DNA of 64,000 nucleotides, from assembly GCA_019321725.1 (NCBI GenBank), contig CM033110.1:22127210-22191209 (forward strand), in the 5' to 3' direction. The position numbers and the translations under genes were made by a program. The stretch's first letter is position 1, and each line of letters opens with the position of its first letter. The notes beneath the pieces were generated by a model. The model saw only the letters and a program-made list of their open reading frames with translations, was not told the DNA's origin and ran no database searches. Positions 12,801 through 24,439 of this stretch are shown here, in pieces. This DNA is from Paulownia fortunei. Taxonomy: Eukaryota > Streptophyta > Magnoliopsida > Lamiales > Paulowniaceae.

Positions 12801-13554
12801 CCTAGAAGGTCATTTTTTTTTTCTCAAAAAAAAAAAAAAGAAAAAAAAGAGAGAGATCAAACTCATAAATATTGCTGAAAATGCCTTGGACAGCATTTTA
12901 CAATCTTTTAAAAAATATATATATAAACCGGAAAACAGATCAGGCTTAAAACCAGTTAAAAGCAAAAAGTGTCAGCCTGAAAAATAATCTGTTGATTTCA
13001 CAGAAATCAGAAATCATGGAGTCCCATTGTGATCTGCCAGTTTCCTGTCAATAAGCCAAGGAACACCAAGAAGAAGAGAAGATTAAACTGGAAATCAAAC
13101 TAAAAAAGCAAAGGATCTTTCTTGACCACAAACAGTTAAAGAAAAATTCAAAATACTAAAATCAAGAAACCTAAATATTTATCTCAAAAGATTCCCAGCC
13201 TGGAGAATAACATAAGAATCCTAACCTTCCCTAAAAGCAAGAAAAATGTAAATAACTTACAAAAAAATCACAAAAACTAAAAATAAGGTCAATTGTTTAC
13301 AAATCAACATAAAGATAACAGGCAAAAACAAGAGAGAGAGAGAGAGAGAGAGAGATGATTAAGGTATACTTGGAGGAGCTGCAGAACTCATAGAGCTTGC
13401 CACGGTTAGAGAAGACAATAAGAGCAACCTCAGCATCACAGAGCACAGAAAGCTCATAAGCTTTTTTGAGCAGCCCATTTCTTCTCTTTGCAAATGTCAC
13501 CTGCCTATTTATCTTGTTCTCTATTCTCTTCAGCTCCACTCTCCCCCTACCCAT
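9884..13554 (-). CDS. SEP4: SEPALLATA4/RIN-type MADS-box transcription factor, frameshifted in exon 7
   Basis: Eight exons can be joined on the minus strand: 13370-13554, 11866-11943, 11547-11606, 11335-11434, 10717-10758, 10592-10633, 10349-10487 and 9884-9971. Sizes match the SEP pattern (185, 78, 60, 100, 42, 42, about 140, 88). The product has a MADS domain (1-61, ending YEFCSSS), an I region, a K domain with [10 protein letters not shown] and [14 protein letters not shown], and a C-terminal region with [15 protein letters not shown] and the terminal SEP motif IPGWML. The K and C regions resemble tomato MADS-RIN. SEP proteins bridge floral homeotic tetramers, and RIN controls fruit ripening. 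A run of six C at 10434-10439 (G6 in the transcript) breaks the frame. As written, translation shifts after SWVGG and stops early in exon 8 (TGA after GTMTL, about 220 residues), losing both SEP motifs. Flanking codons still encode the conserved C-terminus in another frame, so this is either an assembly error or a recent allele. The exon 3 acceptor (after CAAAG) was chosen to keep frame. Confidence 0.92.
13331..13355. repeat. AG/CT microsatellite at the start of SEP4 intron 1
   Basis: A pure AG run lies 14 bp inside the intron 1 donor (13369). On the coding strand it is a CT run. It is common in plant genes and probably neutral, but it makes a pyrimidine tract next to a 5' splice site. Confidence 0.85.
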
Positions 13555-16500
13555 GATCCCTATATCTATCTATATATATGTATAACCGTGTATTTAATTT
13601 CTGGGTTTTGATTCTCTCACAGAAAAACTTTTTCTTTCCTCTCTTGGGCCTCTTTCTTTCCCCTCAAATTGCATCCAGAATTTTCTTAACCAAAATAGTA
13701 ACAATCTTGAAACCCTAAAAAAGAAAAACTGAAAAAGGATAATTCTATTTATAGACCGCTTGAACTGTAAAACTTTGTGTGTTTTGTGCGTGTGTGTGTT
13801 TGTGGATTTGTTCTTGTTCTATCCTCTTGGATTCTCTGTAAGAAGCTTCAGGATTTAGCATGTGCAGCAGCAGATCAGAAATGAAAATTTAGGGTTGGTG
13901 TTTTTCCATTGCTTTACTATGAATTATGGAAGCTTCATGTTTTTAACCACTGAGAAAAGCTTGTGTTCCGACTCATGAATATAGAGCGTGGATTGCACGC
14001 GTGGGGATCTTAATGGGGTTGGGTGTAACGCTGTATGTGGACGCGTGATGGTGGATTGTAATGTCCATCAGGAATTATCAGGCAGCCGTTAACAATCTTA
14101 AAATGGTTGCCACGTGTTGGTCAGTCACTGGATGATAAATCTTCGCTTCATGGAAATCATTTGGTGATAATCCAGCTTGGGTGGGAAATTCCATAAATTT
14201 GTTTAATTTGGTAAAAAAAATAAAAATACGAGATAAAATATTAAATTAAAATAAATAATTTAAAGTGATAAAATATTAAGAAATATAATTTAGCATTTTC
14301 ATTATTGATATAAAAATAGCAGCAGACAGAAAAAAAGAAAGAAAGAGTGAAGGAATGAACTAGGTCCAGAATATGTTTGGTTTGAATTTGTTATTAATTA
14401 TGTACTTAAAATCATTGGCATGTTTTGATATATGATTGACTGTTTTGCTTAATAGTCTTGATATTTCTTGATTGATATAATTAATAATTTCTCGATAAAA
14501 TAAAAAAATTATTTAATAGTTTAACAACTTAGTCATAGTTGGTTCTATTAGTTAAACTCATATAATACTCATATATGTATTAATGAACAATTAAAAAAAT
14601 ATTTTCTATACATATTTTGAATTTAATGAATAATTATTATTTTTTAAAGATGAAATGTTTAGTGCACATATTATATGTATCTCATATTATACTTGAAAAA
14701 ATAATCCATCTTTCAAAATATCTATTTAAAACCTAAAAATTATATCAAAAATACTTATATGTATTAGTTGAATACCATATTAAATTCCATTTTCTAATAA
14801 TTTAAGAAATATTAATTTTTATTAAATAAATATCTTTAAGTTGTATCATAACTATAAATTAAATACTACAGTGACACATGTAAAATATTTTTTTTCTTTT
14901 AATCTAAAAATAAGTGCAAGCATGATACATATACAAATAATATCAAAATAAGTCGTATTATTGCACCCCAACTATTTTTTTATATTTTATTTTATCTATA
15001 TGTCTATAAACCTATATATTATTTATTTTCATACTTTTTAGATATAATATTTTTTAATTAAAAAATATATAATTATATATATTAAATATTAAATATTAAA
15101 TATCTTTCATCACATATTTAACTAACTATATTAGTCCACCTATCAACAAATATTGACTACATATGTTGCGTGTTGAGTGATTCTACTAATCAGTCATAGC
15201 CCACATATAAATTTGGTAAGTGTCGTCGTATCTCAAGAGCATTATTCAAGTCATAGATCATGATAACTATCTAAATAAAAACTATCAAATGAAAATAAGT
15301 TCTACCAAAAAATATAAATGCTATACATCTCCTAAAGATGGTCAATTTATTTATTTTTTTCATTTATAAAAAACTCCTTGTCATATACCTTAAATAGAAA
15401 CGCTTTTTTTTTTTTAAAAAAAAGTATCAATTACACCCTTCAATTTTAATGTGACAAGATGGAAATTAAAATGTTTCAATGTATTAGGGAAATAAGTCTT
15501 TGAATTTTTTTATACAAATAGATGTGGTTAGTAAGAAATTACTTTGTTAAAAAATAGGAAGTTTTTAACTAGAATCTAGAGTTTAAATTAATTTACCTTT
15601 TTCGATTTTCTCTATCTTGTAACTAGTGAAAGTGAAATTTGGAAAAAAAAAGTGGATATAAAATTGGCTTTTCTTATTTAATAGAGAAAATCAAATAGGA
15701 CGTCCTTTGCAGGACACAAGAATAATAATCATCAATCACTAGTTCAAATATTTAGTCGCTTTCACTTCATCGTATTTCAAAAAGTAATGACTTCGAAACC
15801 ATGCAAATGTTGCCACGGCTTATAAAGGGGAAACTATATGATTACGCGTGACTTAAGAATGGGGAGAAAATGTGAAGTGATACCTTGTTATAATTTATTT
15901 TTTTCATTACTAAATTAATGAAAAATTAAAGAAAAAACTATAGACATAACTCCCAACCACAACCCCCCCCCCCCCCACCCCAAAAAAAAAAAAAAAAAAC
16001 AAAAAAAAAACAAAAAAACAAAAAAAAGAAATAATTTAAGAAACATCATATTTGTACTCCATCCCTTACTTTATCTTTACGTAATATCAGATGAAATATA
16101 TTGTTTAGTAAAAAATTATCTATTGAATCTTTCCTGAATATTCATCAACGTCCTAGCTATTCACATAATATGAGAAGCAGATGATTAATCATTAACTTTC
16201 AGAAGAAATTAAAGAATTTTTTGGGAATCTTACAAGATCGATTTATTCTTTTTTCTATGATAAATGGTCAGAACTTCATCTGAACTTGAATTCTACTGAG
16301 AAGTCCACTAGAGATTAGGAAATTATTGAAAAAAACATCATCTTTATTTTGACCCTTCAGTCGATCAAAAAATAAAGAATTTATTAATATATTCAAGATA
16401 ATTACATAATTACATAATACTATCTTATTATCTTGTTATGATGTTTTATTATTTGTTCACAGAAAAAAAAAAAAAAAAACTGTACCATAAAGTAAAAAAG

Positions 16501-19228
16501 TCGTGAAAAATATAGAGTTCATGGTTTTGGCCTTTCTAATGAATAAGTTGGTAAAAATGACATTGACAAACCAACATCTCAACTGTGATGTCGGTTTTCA
16601 TCTACATTACTCCTTGTACTTCTTGTCCACTCACTCCAACATTACATTTGCCAACTTTCTAAAACCCATTTTTCATTCATAAATGTGGGGATTTATAACC
16701 ATCTATTTATTTTGATGATGATGATGATGATGATGTATATATCATGGTCACGTAAGTTGATTCGAACACTCTTAAAACCTCAAAGAAAAAGAAAAGAAAA
16801 GAAAACTTATACCACGTTCCGAGAAAAACTAGAGAGGATTTATAAATATTTATACCTGTGATGACGACGACGTATCGCAGACATTGAACGTGTGATATTG
16901 ATGAAAAATATGATGTAAAGAAAAGAGGGTAGGCGCGTTAATTTGGTGTTATCAATTGCGATATGACAAGTGAATAACGAGTGGGCTTTTCTAACACATG
17001 AAAACTTGCCGGCGGGTCGTGGGAAAAGGGGGGCCGTTTGCCATTATGATCAGTCCCATTACTGTTAAATTGGCCAGGGTCCAGCCTTTTTTTTTTTTTT
17101 TTTTTCAGGCAATTATTTTTTTTCTCTTCGTTGTTTAATCTTTTTTCTAGCCAAAAGGGATTCTAATAGAACCAAAACCGTAGCTTTATTTGGTGCTATT
17201 TTTAGTATTTTTATAAAAATATTTTAAAAAAATATATTTTTGATAGTGAGATTGAAAAATATATAAAAAATAAAAAATATATTTGAATGTTTTATTAGAA
17301 AAAAATAATGTGATGTATTTTAATTTACATTTTCAATTGTAAATATCTTGTTAATGTTGTTTATTATGATTAGTGGAGACATTTTTAACTATAGATGTTT
17401 TGTCAAAATTATTTATTGTGTTAGTAGGAGTATAGTAGTATATATAATTATTTAATTAAAATAATAATTAATAAATATTTTTAGGGAATGAAAATGTATT
17501 TTCCCTAAACAATATTTGTCAAACACATTTTTCTTGTGGGAGGGAAAACGTTTCCTCAAAATGATTCCAAACATTTTCTATTTTATTTTGAGCGTTTTAG
17601 GAAAATAAAATAAAATATTAAATAATTTTCTTTTATATTTTTTATTCTCTAAACTATTTTTAAAAAGTTTTATTCATTACTATACGTATATGTAATGTAA
17701 TCATAATATATTTATATATATACTTTTATACATATTTAAATTATTATATTAATAAAATATATACATCTACATCTTTCAATCAATATATTAATATAAAAAT
17801 AATATATAATAATATAATAATACAATACCACTAATTAAATAAAATACTACAAGATACATGTACAGTAAAAATGCCCAAAAAATATAACAAAACATTATTC
17901 ATACTCCCAAATATATTTTTTCAAAATATATTTTCCCTAAAACACTCAAATTGAATCCGAACAAAGTCTAAGTTATTTTTGATGAGATAATATATCTACG
18001 AATTTGTATTGTAAATAATTTTAATTTTAGCGTCCATACAAGTATGTAAAGAAAATCTTTCAGGTATGATTAGGTATATTTCTCTATTAGGGAAAGGGAC
18101 AGCCCCTCTTCATACTCAATTTATAACCAAAAATAGAAAAGAATTCTAATTAGTTATGCTACTAACAACAATTACTAGTTGATTTTGATTGTTTTTAGTA
18201 AAATTAGATGACTTTCTGAAGTCAGACAAGCCATATTCTTCGGAAAAAACCCAATAAACCCTTTGGATAATGACAAATATTACGATTAATCTGTAGGGAA
18301 TAATATATAATGGAGTAAACAAAGAGGATTTCGTTTTTCTAATTTTTGGAATTAATTTAATGTTGGGCACCATGGAAGCAATAATTTCAAAATTTAATTT
18401 ATTCTCGTGTAGCATTTTCAGTATTTTATAAACATTTACAATACTGAAAAGAAGATCCGATAATTTGCTATCAGGTACAAAATACTCCATCACGTCTTCA
18501 TCCGTTGATTATTTCGTTGATTTATGAGGTAGAATTAATGGTTCTTAGAACCCTTTTTTCTTTTCTTTTTTTAAAATAGAAAAATAATTCATCCCTGGCC
18601 CACCAGTGAAAACCATTTATTACAAGTACTCACAATCCGCCACACAACGCACGTGCAAACTTTTAGAAAACATTTATGTGAGTTTAATGTTTGAAATTAG
18701 TTAGAAAATTTGGATTTTGACTTAATTTTCATTAATTATTTAAGTAGATTTTATTTAATAAAAATAAAAATAAATTAATTAAATATAATTTACGTGCGAA
18801 AAGATAAATTTAGTATATTTAATTTTTTAAAATTAATTTCAAATGAATAAAAAATTAATGAAGAAAGTAACTTATAATATTGAAAAATAAAAAAAATAAA
18901 AAAGTGAAAAGTTATCACCTCACGTTGAAAAAATATAATAAATTTATTTTGCATATACAAAATCTCACTTTAGTAATAATTAGTCAAGTGGGGCTCTCAT
19001 ATTCTATAGTACATTCTTATAATTTTTTGAAGCTACAAGGCTATGCGTTGAGGTACACTAACCCTTAAAATTGTATTATCATCTCATTGAAATTCCGACT
19101 ATTTGATATTACACCTATCTATTTCCCCTTCACTTAAATTAGTTAGTTTCTTATAACTAGAAAACGTCTCTCAAAGCATGGAATTTACACAAGCAACAAG
19201 ATTTCAATGTTATTGCCTACAAGCATTG
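13555..19228. other. SEP4 upstream region and gene-free AT-rich stretch
   Basis: The first 500 bases upstream of the SEP4 start carry pyrimidine-rich leader-like sequence and are likely promoter and 5' UTR. Beyond about 14.2 kb the DNA is very AT-rich with no supported gene. It holds homopolymers (C-tract then A-tract at 15963-16010, A-tract near 16463, T-tract near 17090) and a GAT trinucleotide run near 16714-16735. The open frame at 18146-18493 has no recognisable domain and AT-biased codons; I do not call it a gene. Confidence 0.6.
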
Positions 19229-19760
19229 AGGGTGTGCGTTCGATAATACCGTACCAAAATTTTAGTACGAGAATTTACCAAATCGAATATCAAATCGAAA
19301 TAAATCGATTCGATTCGGTAATTATCAAAAAAATTCAACAATTCGGTACATGAACGATAAGTGTTTAATCGATATTTTGGTGATACATTCAATAAAATAA
19401 AAGAAATGCATTCTTTTAGTTATTAAAAAATTAAAAAAATATATTGTCTTTATCATGCTAATTTTTAATTAATTCCATAAGCACCAACCAAATAATTATT
19501 AAATAATTACTAAACAAATGAGCATAAGGATAATAGACTAACAAATATTTGAAGGATAAAATTAATCAATAAATTTTTTTAAAAAAAGAACAAAAAATAA
19601 ATAAATTCGATATTCGATTCGATATGATATACCGAACATAAATATACTGATATCGAACTGAATACTGAAATTTTAAAAATATATACTGAATATTGAGCCG
19701 AAATTTTCGATTTGATTTCGATTTATATCAAAATTTCGAATCGTTACGTTGCACACCCCT
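19229..19760. mobile_element. MITE with AGGG(G)TGTGC terminal inverted repeats
   Basis: The left end reads AGGGTGTGC and the right end GCACACCCCT, its reverse complement with one extra G. The ends are followed inward by sequence rich in TCGAT/ATCGA repeated in both orientations. Elements beginning AGGGGTGTGC, with long imperfect internal palindromes, are frequent hAT-like MITEs in plants. No matching 8-bp target duplication is evident (aagcattg left, aacaggca right). The element abuts the unrecognised open segment to its right. Confidence 0.55.
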
Positions 19761-20400
19761 AACAGGCAGGCAGACGCAGAGAACAATGTGACAGGCCAAT
19801 GAGAAGCATCCCTGTTGGGGCACGAAAAATGCTCTGTAGCTTGACAACTGGTGCACGAACAGGATCTTGATTTGGATTCAGCACCAAACGCCCGATTGTC
19901 ATCAACAACGGGAATCAAACTGAATGGACCTTCTTTCTTCAACCAATCCAGGGCCCTTGTTGCATCTGGAGCAGGGTAATCAGCTTTCAGGTCACCACAT
20001 TTCTTGCATATCATTCAGGTTGCAATAAAAGAACACGTTATTCTGCTGCAATTGTTCGTCTCATAACCTATGTTTTTTTTACCCCTTGAGCAATCTTCTT
20101 ATAGATTCAAACAATCAGATTGGGGGAAGAAACTTAATATTGATAACTTTAATGGCCCTGCATGTAATTAAGATTAACACGGATTCTGAGTATGTCTGTC
20201 TAATACGTAGTAAAAGGGCAAGCAAAAAGAGCAGAGCCCACCAATAAATTGAGGAGGAATTGCCGAAGAATTATGTAAATAACCTGCGTTGCGAGGAAGA
20301 AATGAAGACATCAATTTTGGGGCCAAAAATGGTGCGGATATCATTAGAATCCTCACCGCATAGCCTGCTGGTTGCCGTTTCACTTCCTCGTATTTGTGCA
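19761..20400 (-). other. Unrecognised open segment(s), possibly a gene remnant
   Basis: The minus strand carries an open segment at about 19763-20014 that reads DYPAPDATRALDWLKKEGPF and then a Cys-rich patch (SRSCSCTSCQ, FSCPN). A second open stretch at about 20280-20430 contains GEDSNDIRTIFGPKIDVFIS and ends at a possible donor (CAG then GTTATT). Base composition and codon use are gene-like compared with the flanks. I do not recognise the family and cannot join the pieces into one frame. The first segment runs straight into a MITE, so a broken or rearranged gene is as likely as a functional one. A third short open piece, YNLLISKLEAPKNFAGPVSK with a donor after it (GTAAGA), lies at about 20842-20910. 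Confidence 0.35.
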
Positions 20401-20477
20401 AACATTTTTATCTTGATTGCTATTTTTTATATAAGATAATGTATAAATTAATAAGTAATAAATTTGTTGTCAACAAA

Positions 20478-20548
20478 GGCCTATTAGCTCAGTTGGTTAG
20501 AGCGTCGTTATTACGCGAAGGTCCCAGATTTGAAACCTGCATGGGCTA
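20478..20548 (+). pseudogene. Degenerate tRNA-Ile
   Basis: The first 30 bases match plant tRNA-Ile(AAU) closely, including the D-loop and A box (TAGCTCAGTTGG), and the 3' end keeps the acceptor pairing GGCCTA...ATGGGCTA with one mismatch. The anticodon arm has lost about three bases and the AAT anticodon loop cannot form. The T-loop GTTCGA is changed to ATTTGA, which damages the B box. It is 71 nt long where 74 is normal. It is therefore probably a non-functional relic, not a working tRNA. Confidence 0.75.
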
Positions 20549-21065
20549 TTTGTTTTTCACTTTTCCTCTGTTTTGGGTTCCCTTGTTATATTTCTTATTC
20601 TTTTCTGAACCGAACGTCACCCACCCTTCTCAGGCTCCTCTTATATGCGTGCACCTAGCTCCTCCAAGATTTGCCAAACCAGTTCACCTAATTTAAGTCT
20701 CCCTTCTCTTGCCTTTTACTCCTATTTAGGTTCACAAAAAAATTGTTGACTTTTTAACTTTTCCTACTGTGTTTGTCGTGTGATTACAAGCAATAAGGAG
20801 ATGACAAGAAGAAAATCCGGGTTTATTCATCATTCTTACCTTTGAAACAGGTCCTGCAAAATTTTTTGGAGCCTCAAGCTTACTAATTAACAAATTGTAG
20901 CTGACACAGGCAAACATGTTATGAATCATCTTATTGAGTACTACTTAACCAACAATCAAACTAAAACGAAATTTCTTAAAAAAATACGAAAAAAATACAA
21001 ATACTATAATCACATACACTAGCTAGGAAGTACTGGCTCAGGTAATTAATTCCTTTCATCTTTGC
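20549..21065. other. Spacer, includes the MYB gene 3' flank
   Basis: No gene is called. The right half should hold the 3' UTR of the MYB gene (minus strand). The piece at about 20842-20910 on the minus strand has a good donor (CAAAG then GTAAGA) and may be an exon of the unrecognised locus to the left. Confidence 0.4.
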
Positions 21066-22023
21066 TCAGAATATGCACCCTTCACTATGCATGTAATTAA
21101 CGACATCTCCTCCACAAGAATAATTAGCAAGATTGGCTTGATTTTGAATTGCCATCTTGCTGCAACCATTTTGATCATCCAGGTTCCATAATCCACCCCA
21201 CAAGTAATTATCAACTGGGATGAAATCAGACCAGCCTGCACTATCTTGATAGATCATCGGAAAGATCTGATGATTCTCGATGTTCGGATACTCCAAGTCT
21301 GTCTCTTGCTTGCCGTTTTTCCAATCGCTTTTGGCTTCTGCTGCTTGATCAGGAGATGCCTTAATATTCTTGTTATCTTTTCCTGCTTGTTGCTGTTTCT
21401 GCTCAAGGAGTTTTCTTTTCTCTTGCTGATTCTGAGAAGGCTTTCTCTTCTTGAAATGGGTTCTCCAGTAGTTTTTTATCTCATTGTCTGTTCTTCCAGG
21501 CAGGTATCGTGCTATAGTGGACCATCTGCGCCAACCAGAGAAAATCAATATTGGGAAAAGTTTTTGTAGAAAAGGTATCAAAAAGAACAAGAGTGCAATA
21601 TATACTTGTTTCCCCAGAGGGCATGAAGTTCAATGATAATTCCTTCCTCCTGTGGTGTTATATGGCCTTTTTTCAGACCAGGCCTCAAGTAATTCACCCA
21701 CCTCAGCCTGCAACTCTTCCCACTCCTATTCAAACCTGATCACCAAACACTTCCAAAATAAATTTCAGAAAAAAAAAACATGCAACTAATGAAATAATCA
21801 AGTCCAAGTTAATATGCTCATTTTTTTTTCCTAAATCAGAACCATCCATCTATGTTTATATCGAGAAAAAATTAATGGGACATGTACTACAACCTGCATA
21901 CTTAGATGCGCAACTCCATCTTCCCTCACCGTGCTGGCTCACATATTCAACAAGCAACTTGTCTTCTTCAGGAGTCCAGGGCCCTTTTCTCCATCCTTGC
22001 TCAGAAACTCCCCAGCTCGCCAT
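21066..22023 (-). CDS. R2R3-MYB transcription factor
   Basis: Three exons join on the minus strand: 21894-22023 (130 nt), 21606-21735 (130 nt) and 21066-21525 (460 nt), giving 239 residues. The two 130-nt exons and intron phases are the common R2R3-MYB pattern. R2 spans about residues 13-63 ([11 protein letters not shown]...[19 protein letters not shown]) and R3 about 66-114 ([20 protein letters not shown], then [20 protein letters not shown]). The bHLH-binding signature of R3 is absent. The C-terminus is Gln- and Lys-rich and then acidic with an [10 protein letters not shown] patch at about 194-203. It is a nuclear DNA-binding regulator. WRTHFKK resembles several stress- and growth-related subgroups, but I cannot assign a subgroup with confidence. 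A TA repeat at about 22119-22142 sits where a TATA box would be. Confidence 0.93.
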
Positions 22024-24239
22024 TTGAACCATTAACTTACACTTAACGTGCCGTTTTCGAATTTAACTGTTTAGTTGTCTCCAATTCCTATGACAGACAA
22101 CCTAAACACTATCTTCCCTTATATATATATATATATATATATACTTAGCTTGTCACCTTCACTGTCTCTTTTAAGCCATTAATAAGCTGATCTCAATAAC
22201 ACTACAAAACTTGACTAGATAAACAAAAGCAATAGTATCTTTTCTTTATTACGAAATCAGTACTTCTTCGTCACAGAATCTGCCAAGTGTGAAACAGCAT
22301 TTTCCCCTCGGCTGGATTCTTGACCATTGTGCTTTCAACAAGTGTTGATATTACTAAATCTTTGGCACACCGTACGACTAAGCACGAGGACAATTATTCC
22401 TGTGTTCTTACAACTTTAATTAAGTAAAACTTATATGAATTAAGATTAAATTAACTAGGAGCACAATAATGTTCATTAGGCTGTAAACTTTAATGAGTTC
22501 TTCGTGTTTTTGTCTTAGAAAATGGTTTATGACCCAATTAGGATGCTACACGTTCGTCTACGTAATCTTGGGCTTCATGTTCTAGATACAGTTTAATGAA
22601 AAGGATGCTGTATTTTTTTATGCTGAAGAAGCTTCTTGATGCCAAAATCAGTAATGGGGTGATTAAAATATGTAAAAGAAGACGAGAACAATGAGTCACC
22701 TCATGGACGCGTGGACTCAGAGTCGCATTTCTGAATGCCAGTGGCGTTTTTTAATTGATTAAAGATGATTAATTTAATGGGCATTGTGCTATATATAGGT
22801 AATGATTTGTATCATAGCAGCAATTAAATATGCAGAAAGCTTTTAGAGAAGAAGATCTGTATAAAGTAGCAATTAGATCCTGTAAGGGTAGCAAGAGATG
22901 ATTGATTTGGTAGGGCATTACATTCTTATCTAAATAAGTTTAAATTAAATAAGAAGAGTTGCTAAGGGACATAATCAAGAATGGGTGCTCTTCTCTTGAT
23001 TTTTTTTTTCGGTTTGAGCTTTTACTGTTGGAAACCTTAAATTTTAAAGGTAATATTCTAAGAAAAAAAAAAACAAATCAAATTTAGGGAAGAACAAATC
23101 TTCCTTTTTTTTTTCTTTTTTTAAACTACAAGTTTAATTTCGTAGGTCTCTTGATTAAAAAATTTCGGACTGGGTTTGATAAGCGAAATAAATTTGTTAT
23201 TTGATTTATTGGGTACAATTGAATTTAATTTGGACGAGAATTTTTTCAAGAATTTGTTTTAAGAATGTGATCAAAAAGTTATTAGCAACATGATTTTTCA
23301 AAAATTAGTGGGCTCTGTCCTATGGGTAACTTAAAAAGTTATGCCTGCAAAATATGCGAAGACTCGAAAATTTGTAAGTGCATGTAAACGTCTTAAACTC
23401 CATCTTCTTACCTAGTTCTATCACTTTTGATAAGATAGAATCAGATATTATCTACAAAAAGGCTTCTAGATGAAATCTTGGTGCATGAACAACATATGGG
23501 CAGGGAGCAGCCAACCATAGCAGGCTTACAAGGTGGAAGATGACACCAAATGTATATCAAGACAAGGGATCCTTCTTTCTAATCCTTTCTTAATTGAAGG
23601 AAACTAAATCCTATACATTACTGTTTTCCTACTCTTGTTTAACAAACATAACATAGATGATGTATATTTTTTTTTTTTTTCTGTTTTATCCCAAAAATGG
23701 TATTAGTTTTGAAACATGTAGTCATATAAATGTCGAGCAAAACTAGAATTACAACCTTATTACAAGAATCCCTTGAACATCTGCAGCAATAATTTGTATG
23801 AGATCGAACTGGGAATCAGACATGAAAAACACTGACACCTATTTGAAGCCTAGGAAAACTATCACAAGGCACTATCACTCTGGCTCCTCTTATTTGGGTC
23901 AACTGAAAAGTTACGACAGAAGAGAGTAAAATAAAAAAAGGATTAGAGGACACATCTCACCACCTTTAAAAAAAAATAAAAATTCACCAAACTTTAACAT
24001 TATTGAATAATAATCAGTCTCTAGCACTAAATTTATATACATTTACAAATAAAAGAATCATATACCAAAACAGAAAAAAAAAAAATTCACACATTGGTTC
24101 AGAATATAATGAATCCATTAATATTTATAGTATAAAGCCTTCGTCGATTAAAAATATCTTTTTATTAACTTGTGCAGTTTCTAAGCTAATGAGCTACTTG
24201 GCGCCCTAAATTCATGAAAGAATGAACAAAATCAGACCA
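22024..24239. other. Upstream region of the MYB gene; no other gene seen
   Basis: It includes the MYB promoter, with the TA repeat at about 22119-22142. The remainder is AT-rich with short, composition-biased open frames. Nothing else is supported. Confidence 0.6.
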
Positions 24240-24422
24240 ATGGGCCTTAGAAGATTGACAAAGCAGAGGCATCTAAAACAATAACTACATAGGAAAAGAG
24301 CCTGTGATTACTACATGGTATCAACAATGGATCGAATGGGGCGAAGGGTTTTATTGATTGATATAGGCAAATAGGTCCAAGAGCCCAAGATCGCATGGGC
24401 CTTTCGTCATGGGCTATATAAA
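24240..24422 (+). promoter_or_regulatory. Site II-rich promoter with TATA box
   Basis: Three Site II elements (TGGGCC at 24241 and 24396, TGGGCT at 24410) precede a TATATAAA at 24415-24422. TGGGCY elements are TCP-bound and typical of housekeeping, ribosomal and organelle-related plant genes. The arrangement predicts rightward transcription starting near 24450. No clear protein start follows, so the target is uncertain. Confidence 0.5.
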
Positions 24423-24439
24423 ATCCAAGTTTACGGATC

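Noticed and set aside
18146..18493. 115-codon minus-strand open frame
   Set aside because: AT-rich codons, no domain, no splice context; probably a chance frame.
23911..23930. miR156-like GACAGAAGAGAGT
   Set aside because: Only 13 bases match, the 3' end GAGCAC is missing, and I find no complementary arm within a plausible hairpin distance.
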